From Ruminococcaceae bacterium UBA4306 (GTDB lineage Bacteria > Bacillota > Clostridia > Oscillospirales > Acutalibacteraceae), in NCBI GenBank assembly GCA_002394725.1, contig DGUQ01000027.1:1-11332 (forward strand): DNA of 11,332 nt, read 5' to 3'. Under the pieces are notes generated by a model. That model saw only the letters and a program-made list of their open reading frames with translations. It was not told the origin of the DNA and did not search any database. Shown here in pieces: positions 1-7,286 of this stretch. The translations under genes were made by a program, and so were the position numbers. Numbering within the stretch: the stretch's first letter is position 1; the number at the start of each line of letters is the position of its first letter.

Positions 1-1164
1 CGCGGTCACGACTTCGGGTATATAGCCGGAGTCCTTATCCGCAAGCGTATCTAGGTTGACCTCAAAGGCGGTCTGCGCACGCGAACCGAAGCTGAGCATA
101 TTCAAAATCAGATTCTTCAAGTTATCATACGACCTTGCCCCGGTGCCCTTATAGGCGTCCCTATAGCTGTCGGAAAGGATTACATCGGCATACTGCTTCG
201 CGGAATAGCGCTCTTCACCGACCTTCTTGTCGTTGATCAGGAGCTCCGCAAGGATGCTGCCGGTCATCTCTGCCGGTGCGATCCGACAGGTCGCCTTGTA
301 GCCGGCGGTAAGCTTCTGCGCGTTGCTCAGATCAAAAGACGAGGTCTTGATCTCGTTGTTCACATTCCATGAAAAATTGACCATAGCGCTTTTTGCCTCA
401 TCCTCCGTCAGATCGAGATAAAAGTTCACCCCGATATCGCCATCGAGAGAAAGACTTCTGCCGACAAAGAATTCCTTAGTCGGCGCGTCCAGCAAAACGT
501 AGTCGATACCTTTTTCTTCCGCGAATTGATGCGCGTAGGAATCGGTATAGCAGTAGATGACGAGATTATCATTTCCAACAAACGATGTCGCATCTATGTA
601 TTCAACCGTGTCTGGAATAGTAATTTTTGTCAATCCGCAATTTGCGAAAGCGAATTTATCTATTCTTTTCAACCGCTCCGGCAAGATAACATTATTAAGC
701 AAAGCGCAATTGTAGAAGCATTGCTCGGGTATCAAGGTAACATTATTTGAATAAAACTCAACAGTATCTAATAAGCCGCAACCTTGAAAAGCGGATAAGC
801 CTAAAGATTTTAAACGTCCGTTAAAAACCACAGTACCACTGAGCTTAGTACAGTTATAGAATGCGTAGTTACCGATACTTTCAAGCATATCGGCATCAGC
901 CATATCTAAGCTTACGATATGCTCATCTTCCGCAAAAGCGTTATCGGATATCGCAGTGATATAATGATCAGAAAACTCACGGGGTATCTTTACAGCTTCA
1001 TCCTGAATATACCTTCCGCTAACAGAAGCGGTCGTAGAGGTATCGATCGAAAAATAGTAGCCGTCGCTCGCAAACAGCGAAGCAGAATTAATATGTATAG
1101 CTGTACTGAGCATAATAGACAGCACCAGTATCACACTCAAAACAATAGTATTAAACTTACGCAT
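1..1164 (-). CDS. Secreted BspA-type leucine-rich-repeat protein (3' end outside window)
   Basis: The first 388 residues of an open frame that continues past the left edge without a stop. The ATG at 1164 has an AGGGGT ribosome binding site six bases upstream. Residues 1-29 form a signal peptide: Arg/Lys at 2-3, a hydrophobic core VLSVILVLSIML, and likely cleavage near INSA. Residues about 60-226 carry irregular BspA/LRR_5 repeats, visible as IGNYAFYNC, LGLSAFQGC, IPEQCFYNC and IDKFAFANC. They end in the usual cap with the form YTDSYAHQFAEEKG at about 206-219. From about residue 232 a second module begins (SLSLDGDIGVNFYLDL) and continues to the edge; I recognise it from memory as common at the C-end of Ruminococcus secreted proteins, with unknown function. 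The role is probably extracellular binding or adhesion; no enzyme motif is visible. The repeat half is more AT-rich than the C-terminal module. Confidence 0.85.
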   Translation of the reverse strand, partial: MRKFNTIVLSVILVLSIMLSTAIHINSASLFASDGYYFSIDTSTTASVSGRYIQDEAVKIPREFSDHYITAISDNAFAEDEHIVSLDMADADMLESIGNYAFYNCTKLSGTVVFNGRLKSLGLSAFQGCGLLDTVEFYSNNVTLIPEQCFYNCALLNNVILPERLKRIDKFAFANCGLTKITIPDTVEYIDATSFVGNDNLVIYCYTDSYAHQFAEEKGIDYVLLDAPTKEFFVGRSLSLDGDIGVNFYLDLTEDEAKSAMVNFSWNVNNEIKTSSFDLSNAQKLTAGYKATCRIAPAEMTGSILAELLINDKKVGEERYSAKQYADVILSDSYRDAYKGTGARSYDNLKNLILNMLSFGSRAQTAFEVNLDTLADKDSGYIPEVVTA

Positions 1165-1185
1165 TGATACACCCCTATATAAGAA

Positions 1186-1306
1186 GCTGTGAAAAAACAG
1201 ACCATTATCATCGCAAGGAGCTAAGCGGCATTCGTACAAGGCTTAATTACACTTTCCGAGATGTCCGCGGGCTAAAGCCCTCGCAATGACTGCGTTTTTT
1301 CACAGC
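1186..1306. repeat. MITE-like palindromic element, 121 bp
   Basis: Perfect 13-bp terminal inverted repeats, GCTGTGAAAAAAC at 1186-1198 and its complement at 1294-1306. Inside them is an imperfect long palindrome containing GTCATTGCGAGG-like sequence (read on the minus strand, near 1280-1290) and a GGGCT-AA-AGCCC hairpin at 1269-1280. Sequences of the GTCATTGCGAGG type are known as dispersed intergenic repeats in many bacterial genomes. There is no coding capacity and no clear target-site duplication at the ends. It lies just upstream of the ribosome binding site of the leucine-rich-repeat gene, so its insertion may have reshaped that gene's promoter or the read-through from upstream. Calling it mobile is inference; the inverted repeats are certain. 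Confidence 0.6.
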
Positions 1307-1320
1307 CCCCAAAATTATTT

Positions 1321-1346
1321 TTAACCTTTTTCTGTTTAGAGGTTAA
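1321..1346 (-). terminator. Weak stem-loop after the 48-residue peptide gene
   Basis: A 7-bp perfect inverted repeat (TTAACCT at 1321-1327, AGGTTAA at 1340-1346) with a 12-nt loop. It overlaps the stop codon of the small gene and is followed on the minus strand by AAATAATTTT. The stem is AT-rich and the U-tract is broken, so it may be an inefficient terminator or only a 3'-end stabilising hairpin. Confidence 0.4.
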
Positions 1347-1489
1347 GGTTCTACTAACTCTTCATCCGGATCGATTACTACGCCGCCGCCGGCATAGGTC
1401 TCGTCCTGAGTTACAATACTGGAAAGAATGACTTCTTTTAATACAAATTCTTTGATTTCCGCATCAGGGGAACAATATGGCTTTTTCAT
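1343..1489 (-). CDS. Small peptide of 48 residues with YxxP motif, candidate RiPP-type precursor
   Basis: An ATG at 1489 is preceded by a strong purine run (AGGGGG, about 8 nt upstream) and lies 13 nt after the stop of the giant gene, so the two are very probably one transcript. The peptide starts MKKPYCSPDAEIKEF, giving a Y5-x-x-P8 motif, then an amphipathic stretch (about residues 10-24), then a short tail with a Gly triplet at 34-36 (TYAGGGVVID) and an acidic end (DPDEELVEP). It has one Cys (residue 6) and no signal peptide or membrane segment. Short Clostridia peptides beginning MKKxYxxP are familiar to me from memory as unnamed proteins, and YxxP resembles the leader motif recognised by PqqD-like B1 proteins of lasso peptide clusters. 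A PqqD-like gene lies about 5.5 kb away on the other strand. Alternatives: a small regulatory or structural peptide, or a decayed gene end. The ORF is likely real; its function is open. Confidence 0.6.
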   Translation of the reverse strand: MKKPYCSPDAEIKEFVLKEVILSSIVTQDETYAGGGVVIDPDEELVEP

Positions 1490-1502
1490 TATTTAACCCC
1501 CT

Positions 1503-4500
1503 TTACTTTGTAGCCTCATCATACATGATAAAGTATGCCGGATCATCAGTAACAGTCAGCGTATCTCCGACCTTGATGTATGAATAAGCTCTGTAAACAT
1601 AGTTTTTATAAGTAAGGTTTTTCCAGTAATCGCCGTCGGTACCGGTACCGGTTCCGTTAGTGCCGCCGCCGTAAGCGTTATATAAAGCATAGAAGAATTC
1701 GATACGGTTCTTGTTATCAAGTTTAGTGCGGTCAAGCTTATACTTGGTGAACGTCTTATAGTCGTTTGTACCGTTTGCCGCGCCGTAGCCGGATACGGTG
1801 ATGTTGTTTATTGCCGCGGTCGCGTTAGTCTTAGCTGTTGCCGCGTCGGTACCGCTTGCGATATATTTGCTTACATCCGTATCATACGAGCCATCCTGCT
1901 TGATATCCAAGTTACGGATTCTTTCAACAACAAAGCCCACTTCTACTTCTTTACCTGCTACGGCACTGTTATTCTCATACAAGCGATTACCGTTATAGCC
2001 GTAGGCAAGAGCAAAATCGTTGAACAGGAGGTCAGAAGCCGTATCACGCGCAACTGCATTTGTTGTATAACCGCCGTTACCGCTGTTATTCCACTGGTTA
2101 CGGGTGGTATCGAGGTAGCTGATGGACGCGGAGGCGCCGTCTGAGCCGTAGCTGAACGGAGTACCAGCGTAAACCGCGGTGATATAGTAATTATCATAGG
2201 CTAAGTAGTTGAAATCATTTGAATAACACTTAGCGACGTCAATTCGCTTTGCCGGATCAGCGTTAGCGGTTTGTATACGCCAGTACTGGAAGTATTGTCC
2301 GTTATACATTGGATCAGCGGTAATATAATTATCACCGTTCTTGATCAGCTGACCGTAAGTTACGTTGTAGATTTCGTTCGCTCCGCCCTTGCCCATATCA
2401 AAGGTTGCGGTACGAGCGGCAGAGCGTATATTGGTACCTGACGTAGCTACGGTCGCTGTATAAGACGCAGTAAAACTAGTTGTGTTGGAAGTAACGTTAC
2501 CGAGCGTCCATACAAGCGTTTCATTAAAGTTGCTCTCATGGGGAGCAAGCGTAGTGATGAAATCCTGATTCAGTGTATAGGTGGAGCCGGATTTCGTTAC
2601 ATAGCTCGTTACCTGAGCCGGAGTCAGCGTACCGCTGCGTTTGTAGGAGCGGTTTGCGTTTTCGGTGTTGATCTTTCTTCCGGTATAATTAAAGGTGATG
2701 TCATAGTTGAACGTTGTCTTATTGTAATACGAGTTGTACAGCAGAGAATTAACAACCTGATTAGAACCGGAGAACAGATCACTGACCGTAAACTCAAAGG
2801 TCATTGTGGTTACATTGCCGGAAGTCGTAGTTGAAACGTTATTAAAGAACTTAGCGGTAGTTACACTTGATTCCGTTGTATCCAAGCTTGTTGTGCCATA
2901 GGTATCGTAACCGGTCGGCGTAGAAGTCAGCGTCACCTTGATCTTATAATCGAGATGTGTATTTGTGATATATCTCTTCGGGATCGTGATGGTATCGGCT
3001 GTCTCGTATCTCGTAAGCTCGTTATCATCAACGTCTCTGACCTGTACAGCGATCTTAGAGGTACCGGCGCCCTTATATGTGTTGTCGGTATTGGTGGAGT
3101 GATGCAGAATAAGCTGACCTGCGGTAACCTTCATAAAGCGCGCAACAAGAGTATAAGAACCGGAGCGCTCTGTGGAGCCGACGTTATCGGTTGTGATCTT
3201 GATACCGTTGTCAAAGTACCAGCCGACAAACATATAGCTCGCGTTAGTGGTAGAAGCCTCAAAGTTAAAGGTTTTATCGGCGTCGATCGTAGTAGCGTAG
3301 GTCTGCTCGCCGTAGACCTCTGAGTTAGTGAAATACGCTGAGAGACCGGACACCTGAGGTGATGCGGTATCCAGATCGGTATAATTTACGCCGTTATCGT
3401 TTGAATACTGTATCTTGATGCTCGAGGTGATGTTCTCACCCTTGGATGAGTACAGCCAGCGTCCGTCGTTACGGGTAGCGCCGCCGCTGCCGCTTACAGC
3501 ATAGTTTTTGGCGCCGATCTGGGCGTCAGCAGCCTCATAAGAGATGTATACAGGCAGTCCGCGATATGCTTCGAGCGATTGATACATAGCCTTCCAGTCT
3601 GTGATAGAGTAGTCTGAATCCGCCGAGGGATAGGTAGTATTATCGAATTTAGAAGAATCGTTTAGGATAAGCACCTCGGGAGGTATCGAGTTCTTTAATT
3701 TTGTTGTCGATGAGGTGATTTTTTTATAATTGGTAGAGGTTGACGTCTTATCATTCGGGACATACACTCTCCACGCGGACGCGTAGTAACCCGCGACGTT
3801 TTCTACACCTGAAGTACCGTTAACACCACCTATGGATACAACATATACCGGAGGGGTCTTAGTCGGATCAGCGGCGTCACCTGAGAGCGCGGTGCCGAAG
3901 AGGTCTACATTCTTACCGTGATAGTTCTTTAGCGGCTCAAAGCCGTTGCCGCTCGAAGAGCCGTATTTTGAAGTCAGAGAGCTCGCTGTTATAGTTGAAC
4001 CTATGGTGTCCTGTTCGAGATTGTGCTTCTTAGTTTTGTATTTAAACTCAAATACAATATTATCGGGGTCTTTCTCGTTGAATATCTTGTAGAAATCGCC
4101 GTAGTCGTAGGTCTGTACGTGGTCAGCGGACGCGCTGTTGTCACCGTAGCCCATGACGGTCTTGTGGATGATGTCATAGTAGCCGTTAGACATCGTGATA
4201 CCGGAAACGTTAGTAGCGTTGATCTGAGTAAGAGTTTTGCCCTTATGATTTTGGGTTCCGTCAGAGCCGGTATTGGTGTCTCGCTCCCATGCTGTGCTCT
4301 TAGAGGGTACTTGGATCTGATACTGACCGTTGTTATAGACCAGCGGCTGACCGGGGTAAGAGCCGAAGGCGTTGTTATAGCCGCCGAGGTTGCCGTAGAA
4401 GGGATAGGCATAGAGCGTGTTGCCCCAGTTGGGCTTGCCGGCGCCAACCTCCTTGAGGTCGTCGGTAAAGCCGTTGATACGGAAGGTAACGACCTTAGGA

Positions 4501-6374
4501 TTTGTGGTGCTTGCCAGATAATAGATCGGAGTGATCTCTATCGCGCCGCCCTCGTAGTCCTCGGGCACCTTATAGGTGAGAGTATATTCACCGGTTGTAG
4601 TATTCGGAATGAGCAGTTCGGGAACCTCGCCGTTGATGCAGAAGCCACGGACATAGTACTTTGATCTGAGAGTTGTTGCATTAGACAAGTTACCTCCGGT
4701 AGCGTTATGACCTATTGTAGTCTTGATGACGATGGTCTCGCCTTTCTTAGCTGTATAGGTCTCGTAGCTCTGGTCTCCGGTAACAGTAGTGTTAGTACCG
4801 GCTGGTGTCGTGCCGTTTGCTTTATAGATCTTGGTGTTTGCGATGCTCGCGTAGGTCTTGCTGGTGGAGCTGTCGTTTATTGCGCCGTCCTTCGCGTAGA
4901 TCGTGGCGGAGGTGACCTCGGCGTTAGAGAAAGCCAAGACCTCTGTCGCAGGATCAAAGGTGATGGTGACGGTGGTGTTAGGTGTAACCGGTGTTATATG
5001 AAGACCCCACGAATCGGTACCGCCACTGTTATAATTCGTGATCTCGACCGAGCTGAAGGCTCCTGTAGTATTCTCTTTATGATAACTTGACTGGTTACTA
5101 TAAACCGTGCCGTTGTTATAGGTATCTAAGCTCCATGCTACTTCTTTGTAAGCGTTCCAAACACGGGTAAAGGTAGAAGAATTGCTTGCGCTTGAAGGCA
5201 TCATAGAATACCATGTAGCGCTGTCAAACTTATATGTGCCGACATATTTTCCTGTAGCAGAATTATACTTTAGGTCAGTAAGATAGTAGGTTTCATGTAA
5301 ATCTTTTTCCTTACCGCCCCAGAGGTAGTAATACTGCTTGGGAGAAACGGTGATATCAACATATTTGGTTTTAGCTTCTAATCCGGGACACTTGTTATCA
5401 GTAACTGTATCAGTAATTCTAAACACGGTACTGGTTGTTACCGAGGGAGCTGTAAACGTGTTGCCGCTCATAGCTCCGGTAACTGTAGCGTTAGTTGATT
5501 GATTCGTTACATTATATGTATGCTTATAATCACCTGATCCACCGCTGACTGAAGGTGATAATACTGTTGTTCCTCCGGACTCTAATGAGGTAGAACCTGC
5601 TGTCAAACTACTATATGTAAGTGCACTAACAGATTCGCCATACGTTTTAAAAGCTGCACTATTTCCATATGAACGCCATACTGTAAAATAAACATGCATA
5701 TAACCTGATGAAACAGAATTCACCTTAAGATAAGCAGTTGCATCTTTTGTGAATTCATGTTCATAAACTTTATCAGTAGATAAAACGCATTCCCACCAAT
5801 AACCTGATTGAGCCGCATAATCTCCGTTACCATTCACAAGCTTAACAGGATAGTTCCATTGATCGGAACCAGAAGTATTAGTTTTAATGTACAAGTCTAA
5901 ATGCTGTTCATTATTATCAGCATCAAAATAAAAGTATTTTGCTCCATTATTAACTTTCTGCCCATTAACAGTACCAGAGTTATTTGAGTCATTATCAAAC
6001 ATGATTTGTAATTTTCCGTTCAAACCATAGGCACCAGTAGCAGTAAGTTCAGCATTTCTGCCGGTAGAAGCTAAATCGTCCTTCATCCCACGGACTATCG
6101 CGTTCTCTTCCAAGCCGGAGAGATCGGGCGCTTCTTCCGCCTTATCGACATCGTCCTCAGAGGGGATCGCGTTCAGCGCGATATCGCCGCCCTCAGAGGC
6201 AGCCTGCGTGACAGCGTCAGCCTTTGCTGCGTCTTTGAGATACGCGGCAAAGGTGCTCAGCATAGAACCGGTAGCGATAGAGCCGATGAGCATGACGATG
6301 CTCAGCACCATCGCGACGGTACGCGTGCTGAAACGCTTTGTCGAAGGATTTGTTCGTTCGATCTTGTGTTTCAT
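1503..6374 (-). CDS. Giant secreted Thr/Ser/Asn/Tyr-rich modular protein (1623 aa)
   Basis: The start at 6374 has a GGGAGG site with 7-nt spacing. The N-terminus is basic (KHKIERTNPSTKRFSTR) followed by a hydrophobic segment at about 18-44 (VAMVLSIVMLIGSIATGSML), so the protein is exported or N-terminally anchored. Residues about 45-105 are acidic linker. A beta-rich Ig-like stretch lies at about 250-346, ending in VDITVSPK. Residues about 1021-1082 resemble the bacterial InlB/Listeria-Bacteroides-type repeat (core MFVGWYFDNG, end YTLVARF), and about 1334-1405 is a second, weaker copy (QYWRIQ, YYITAVYAG). There is no LPXTG, dockerin or C-terminal membrane helix; the chain ends in DEATK. Cysteines are very few (about four). 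The role is probably a surface or matrix protein; no catalytic motif was found. A run of about 420 bp (5641-6060) is far more AT-rich than its flanks. It is followed by the 48-residue peptide gene and is divergent from the PqqD-ABC gene set. Confidence 0.85.
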   Translation of the reverse strand: MKHKIERTNPSTKRFSTRTVAMVLSIVMLIGSIATGSMLSTFAAYLKDAAKADAVTQAASEGGDIALNAIPSEDDVDKAEEAPDLSGLEENAIVRGMKDDLASTGRNAELTATGAYGLNGKLQIMFDNDSNNSGTVNGQKVNNGAKYFYFDADNNEQHLDLYIKTNTSGSDQWNYPVKLVNGNGDYAAQSGYWWECVLSTDKVYEHEFTKDATAYLKVNSVSSGYMHVYFTVWRSYGNSAAFKTYGESVSALTYSSLTAGSTSLESGGTTVLSPSVSGGSGDYKHTYNVTNQSTNATVTGAMSGNTFTAPSVTTSTVFRITDTVTDNKCPGLEAKTKYVDITVSPKQYYYLWGGKEKDLHETYYLTDLKYNSATGKYVGTYKFDSATWYSMMPSSASNSSTFTRVWNAYKEVAWSLDTYNNGTVYSNQSSYHKENTTGAFSSVEITNYNSGGTDSWGLHITPVTPNTTVTITFDPATEVLAFSNAEVTSATIYAKDGAINDSSTSKTYASIANTKIYKANGTTPAGTNTTVTGDQSYETYTAKKGETIVIKTTIGHNATGGNLSNATTLRSKYYVRGFCINGEVPELLIPNTTTGEYTLTYKVPEDYEGGAIEITPIYYLASTTNPKVVTFRINGFTDDLKEVGAGKPNWGNTLYAYPFYGNLGGYNNAFGSYPGQPLVYNNGQYQIQVPSKSTAWERDTNTGSDGTQNHKGKTLTQINATNVSGITMSNGYYDIIHKTVMGYGDNSASADHVQTYDYGDFYKIFNEKDPDNIVFEFKYKTKKHNLEQDTIGSTITASSLTSKYGSSSGNGFEPLKNYHGKNVDLFGTALSGDAADPTKTPPVYVVSIGGVNGTSGVENVAGYYASAWRVYVPNDKTSTSTNYKKITSSTTKLKNSIPPEVLILNDSSKFDNTTYPSADSDYSITDWKAMYQSLEAYRGLPVYISYEAADAQIGAKNYAVSGSGGATRNDGRWLYSSKGENITSSIKIQYSNDNGVNYTDLDTASPQVSGLSAYFTNSEVYGEQTYATTIDADKTFNFEASTTNASYMFVGWYFDNGIKITTDNVGSTERSGSYTLVARFMKVTAGQLILHHSTNTDNTYKGAGTSKIAVQVRDVDDNELTRYETADTITIPKRYITNTHLDYKIKVTLTSTPTGYDTYGTTSLDTTESSVTTAKFFNNVSTTTSGNVTTMTFEFTVSDLFSGSNQVVNSLLYNSYYNKTTFNYDITFNYTGRKINTENANRSYKRSGTLTPAQVTSYVTKSGSTYTLNQDFITTLAPHESNFNETLVWTLGNVTSNTTSFTASYTATVATSGTNIRSAARTATFDMGKGGANEIYNVTYGQLIKNGDNYITADPMYNGQYFQYWRIQTANADPAKRIDVAKCYSNDFNYLAYDNYYITAVYAGTPFSYGSDGASASISYLDTTRNQWNNSGNGGYTTNAVARDTASDLLFNDFALAYGYNGNRLYENNSAVAGKEVEVGFVVERIRNLDIKQDGSYDTDVSKYIASGTDAATAKTNATAAINNITVSGYGAANGTNDYKTFTKYKLDRTKLDNKNRIEFFYALYNAYGGGTNGTGTGTDGDYWKNLTYKNYVYRAYSYIKVGDTLTVTDDPAYFIMYDEATK

Positions 6375-6481
6375 AAATTTTCCTCCCTTAAGAGTTTGTT
6401 TTTGCGATCTATGTCAATCTGTAAAGAGTACAGAATAATAGCCGACAGGATGGCAGTCAAAGGTTGGCAGATTTGCCACAT

Positions 6482-6498
6482 TTGTGCAGATTGCACAA
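6482..6498. promoter_or_regulatory. Operator-like dyad, copy 1
   Basis: TTGTGCAGATTGCACAA is an inverted repeat of 7 bp arms around a 3-bp centre. The same arms occur at 6741-6757. It lies 108 bp upstream of the giant gene's start codon. Palindromes of this length are typical of homodimeric helix-turn-helix repressors or activators; which regulator binds is not known, and none is encoded in the immediate set (Rex sites look different). Confidence 0.5.
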
Positions 6499-6598
6499 TT
6501 TTTGGCGATTAAGGCTTCTCGCAGGATATCGCTTCGCGCATTACACCGAGCTCATAAATTCAAGGTTGCAGCGTAACAGCTTATCATGGTTTTCGGAG

Positions 6599-6640
6599 GT
6601 GAAAAAGGCGTAAAGTCAAGTGAGAATACGCCTTTTTCAC
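6599..6640. terminator. Strong 14-bp hairpin, bidirectional-terminator-like
   Basis: GTGAAAAAGGCGTA (6599-6612) and its exact complement (6627-6640) flank a 14-nt loop. The stem has a GGCGTA/TACGCC core with A- and T-runs outside it, the layout of a bidirectional intrinsic terminator, although here the T-run is part of the stem and the run after it is not U-rich. A further inverted repeat pairs loop bases 6620-6627 (GTGAGAAT) with 6642-6649. It has no obvious upstream gene to terminate, so an unannotated small transcript or an attenuator is possible. Confidence 0.4.
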
Positions 6641-6657
6641 AATTCTCACGAACTCTT

Positions 6658-6690
6658 TATGCAGCATATATTCAGCATATATGCTGCATA
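6658..6690. repeat. 13-bp palindrome with 11-bp-period direct repeats
   Basis: TATGCAGCATATA (6658-6670) pairs exactly with 6678-6690 across a 7-bp spacer. The same block also contains the 10-mer CAGCATATAT twice in direct order (6662-6671 and 6673-6682), 11 bp apart, about one helical turn. The combination suggests a protein binding site on one DNA face rather than an RNA hairpin. Confidence 0.5.
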
Positions 6691-6740
6691 CGATGAATAC
6701 GTAATTTTTCGGCGTGTTAGCCGTATCCGTTTAAATGTTT

Positions 6741-6757
6741 TTGTGCAAGTTGCACAA
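6741..6757. promoter_or_regulatory. Operator-like dyad, copy 2
   Basis: TTGTGCAAGTTGCACAA is a perfect 8-1-8 palindrome, extendable to 10-1-10 (6739-6759), and shares its arms with the copy 259 bp to the left. It lies 266 bp upstream of the PqqD-like start codon and well upstream of the proposed rightward promoter, so looping between copies or activation from a distance would fit better than simple promoter occlusion. Confidence 0.5.
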
Positions 6758-6978
6758 AATGACGATTTTGTGTAACCTTTTTGTAATGATTTTGTTACGG
6801 AATTAAAAAGAGGAAAAATATGCTTCGTTTCTAAAATGCTGAGTTTTTATGCAAACGATTATATAATTCATAGAAATAGTAAATACCCGTATTTTATCGA
6901 TATTTTGTATATTCCACGGTAAAGGGTTTATGACGCTGTCAAAACTTACCGTGTTTTGCCGAAATGTCTATTTGATAC

Positions 6979-7007
6979 TTGCAAAAACTGTCGTGATAGG
7001 CTATAAT
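6979..7007 (+). promoter_or_regulatory. Sigma-A-type promoter of the PqqD-ABC gene set
   Basis: TTGCAA (6979-6984) and a perfect TATAAT (7002-7007) are separated by 17 bp. Transcription would start near 7013-7015, giving a leader of only about 8-10 nt, just enough for the GGTGATC ribosome binding site at 7014-7020. This supports starting the first gene at 7023. Confidence 0.55.
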
Positions 7008-7022
7008 TTTGTTGGTGATCTT

Positions 7023-7286
7023 ATGAAGATAAAGGACGACTTTGTATTGAAGAAAATCGCCGGATCATATGTTGTAGTTCCGGTGCGTAGCAGAGCGGTT
7101 GATTTCTCCGGAATCATCAAGCTGACCGAGAGCGGCGCTTTCCTGTGGAAACAGCTTGAAGACGGCGCTGACAGGGAAGAGCTGATCGCGAAAATGCTGG
7201 AGGAATATGAGGTGGATGAGGCGACTGCCGCCGCCGATATCGACCGCTTTATCTTGAAGCTCAGTGAGGCTGATCTCATTGAGTGA
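7023..7286 (+). CDS. PqqD-like protein (RiPP recognition element)
   Basis: An 87-residue winged-helix protein of normal PqqD-family size. Residues 1-30 (MKIKDDFVLKKIAGSYVVVP onward) match the beta-hairpin opening of the family. Residues 32-45 (KLTESGAFLWKQLE) are the family's signature helix, and the acidic helices at 49-87 end in KLSEADLIE. Such proteins bind leader peptides of ribosomally made peptides and present them to modifying enzymes or proteases. The in-frame ATG at 6930 would add 31 residues, but it lies upstream of the promoter; the ATG at 7023 has GGTGATC, a 7-nt match to the extended anti-Shine-Dalgarno, two bases before it. It overlaps the following peptidase gene, which points to translational coupling. 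Its substrate could be the small YxxP peptide on the other strand; that is inference. Confidence 0.85.
   Translation: MKIKDDFVLKKIAGSYVVVPVRSRAVDFSGIIKLTESGAFLWKQLEDGADREELIAKMLEEYEVDEATAAADIDRFILKLSEADLIE

Larger units (their letters stand above)
6375..7022. other. Divergent intergenic regulatory region
   Basis: 648 bp between the giant leftward gene and the rightward PqqD-like gene, AT-rich, with no convincing gene. It holds two TTGTGCA-N3-TGCACAA dyads (6482-6498, 6741-6757), a 14-bp hairpin (6599-6640), a 13-bp palindrome with internal direct repeats (6658-6690) and a promoter-like pair next to the PqqD gene (6979-7007). On the leftward side a TTGACA match reads on the minus strand at 6417-6412, but no good -10 box follows at the right distance, so the leftward promoter is uncertain. 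The density of dyads suggests the two divergent units are co-regulated. Confidence 0.6.

Noticed and set aside
1503-1600. A sortase or dockerin anchor at the end of the giant protein.
   Set aside because: The C-terminus ends in DEATK with no LPXTG, hydrophobic tail or dockerin repeat.
4023-4664. A long plus-strand open frame (213 codons) inside the giant gene, with several others nearby.
   Set aside because: It is the antisense of a well-supported coding region, has no ribosome binding site and no recognisable protein; such frames arise from the biased codon use of the Thr/Ser/Val-rich gene.
6599-6649. An H-type pseudoknot from the overlapping stems.
   Set aside because: Only one nucleotide would have to span the 14-bp stem, which is sterically impossible for the full stem; the stems are treated as alternatives.
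6658-6690. A CRISPR-like repeat in the divergent region.
   Set aside because: Repeats are contiguous, two units of 10 bp without spacers, and no cas gene is present.
6586-6696. A 36-codon plus-strand frame in the divergent region.
   Set aside because: It is built from the hairpin and palindrome sequences, and its composition (AYIQHICCIR end) looks accidental; only a weak case for translation.
6930-7022. An upstream ATG that would lengthen the PqqD-like protein by 31 residues.
   Set aside because: It lies upstream of the TTGCAA-TATAAT promoter, lacks a ribosome binding site, and the family begins at the later Met (MKIKDDFVL).
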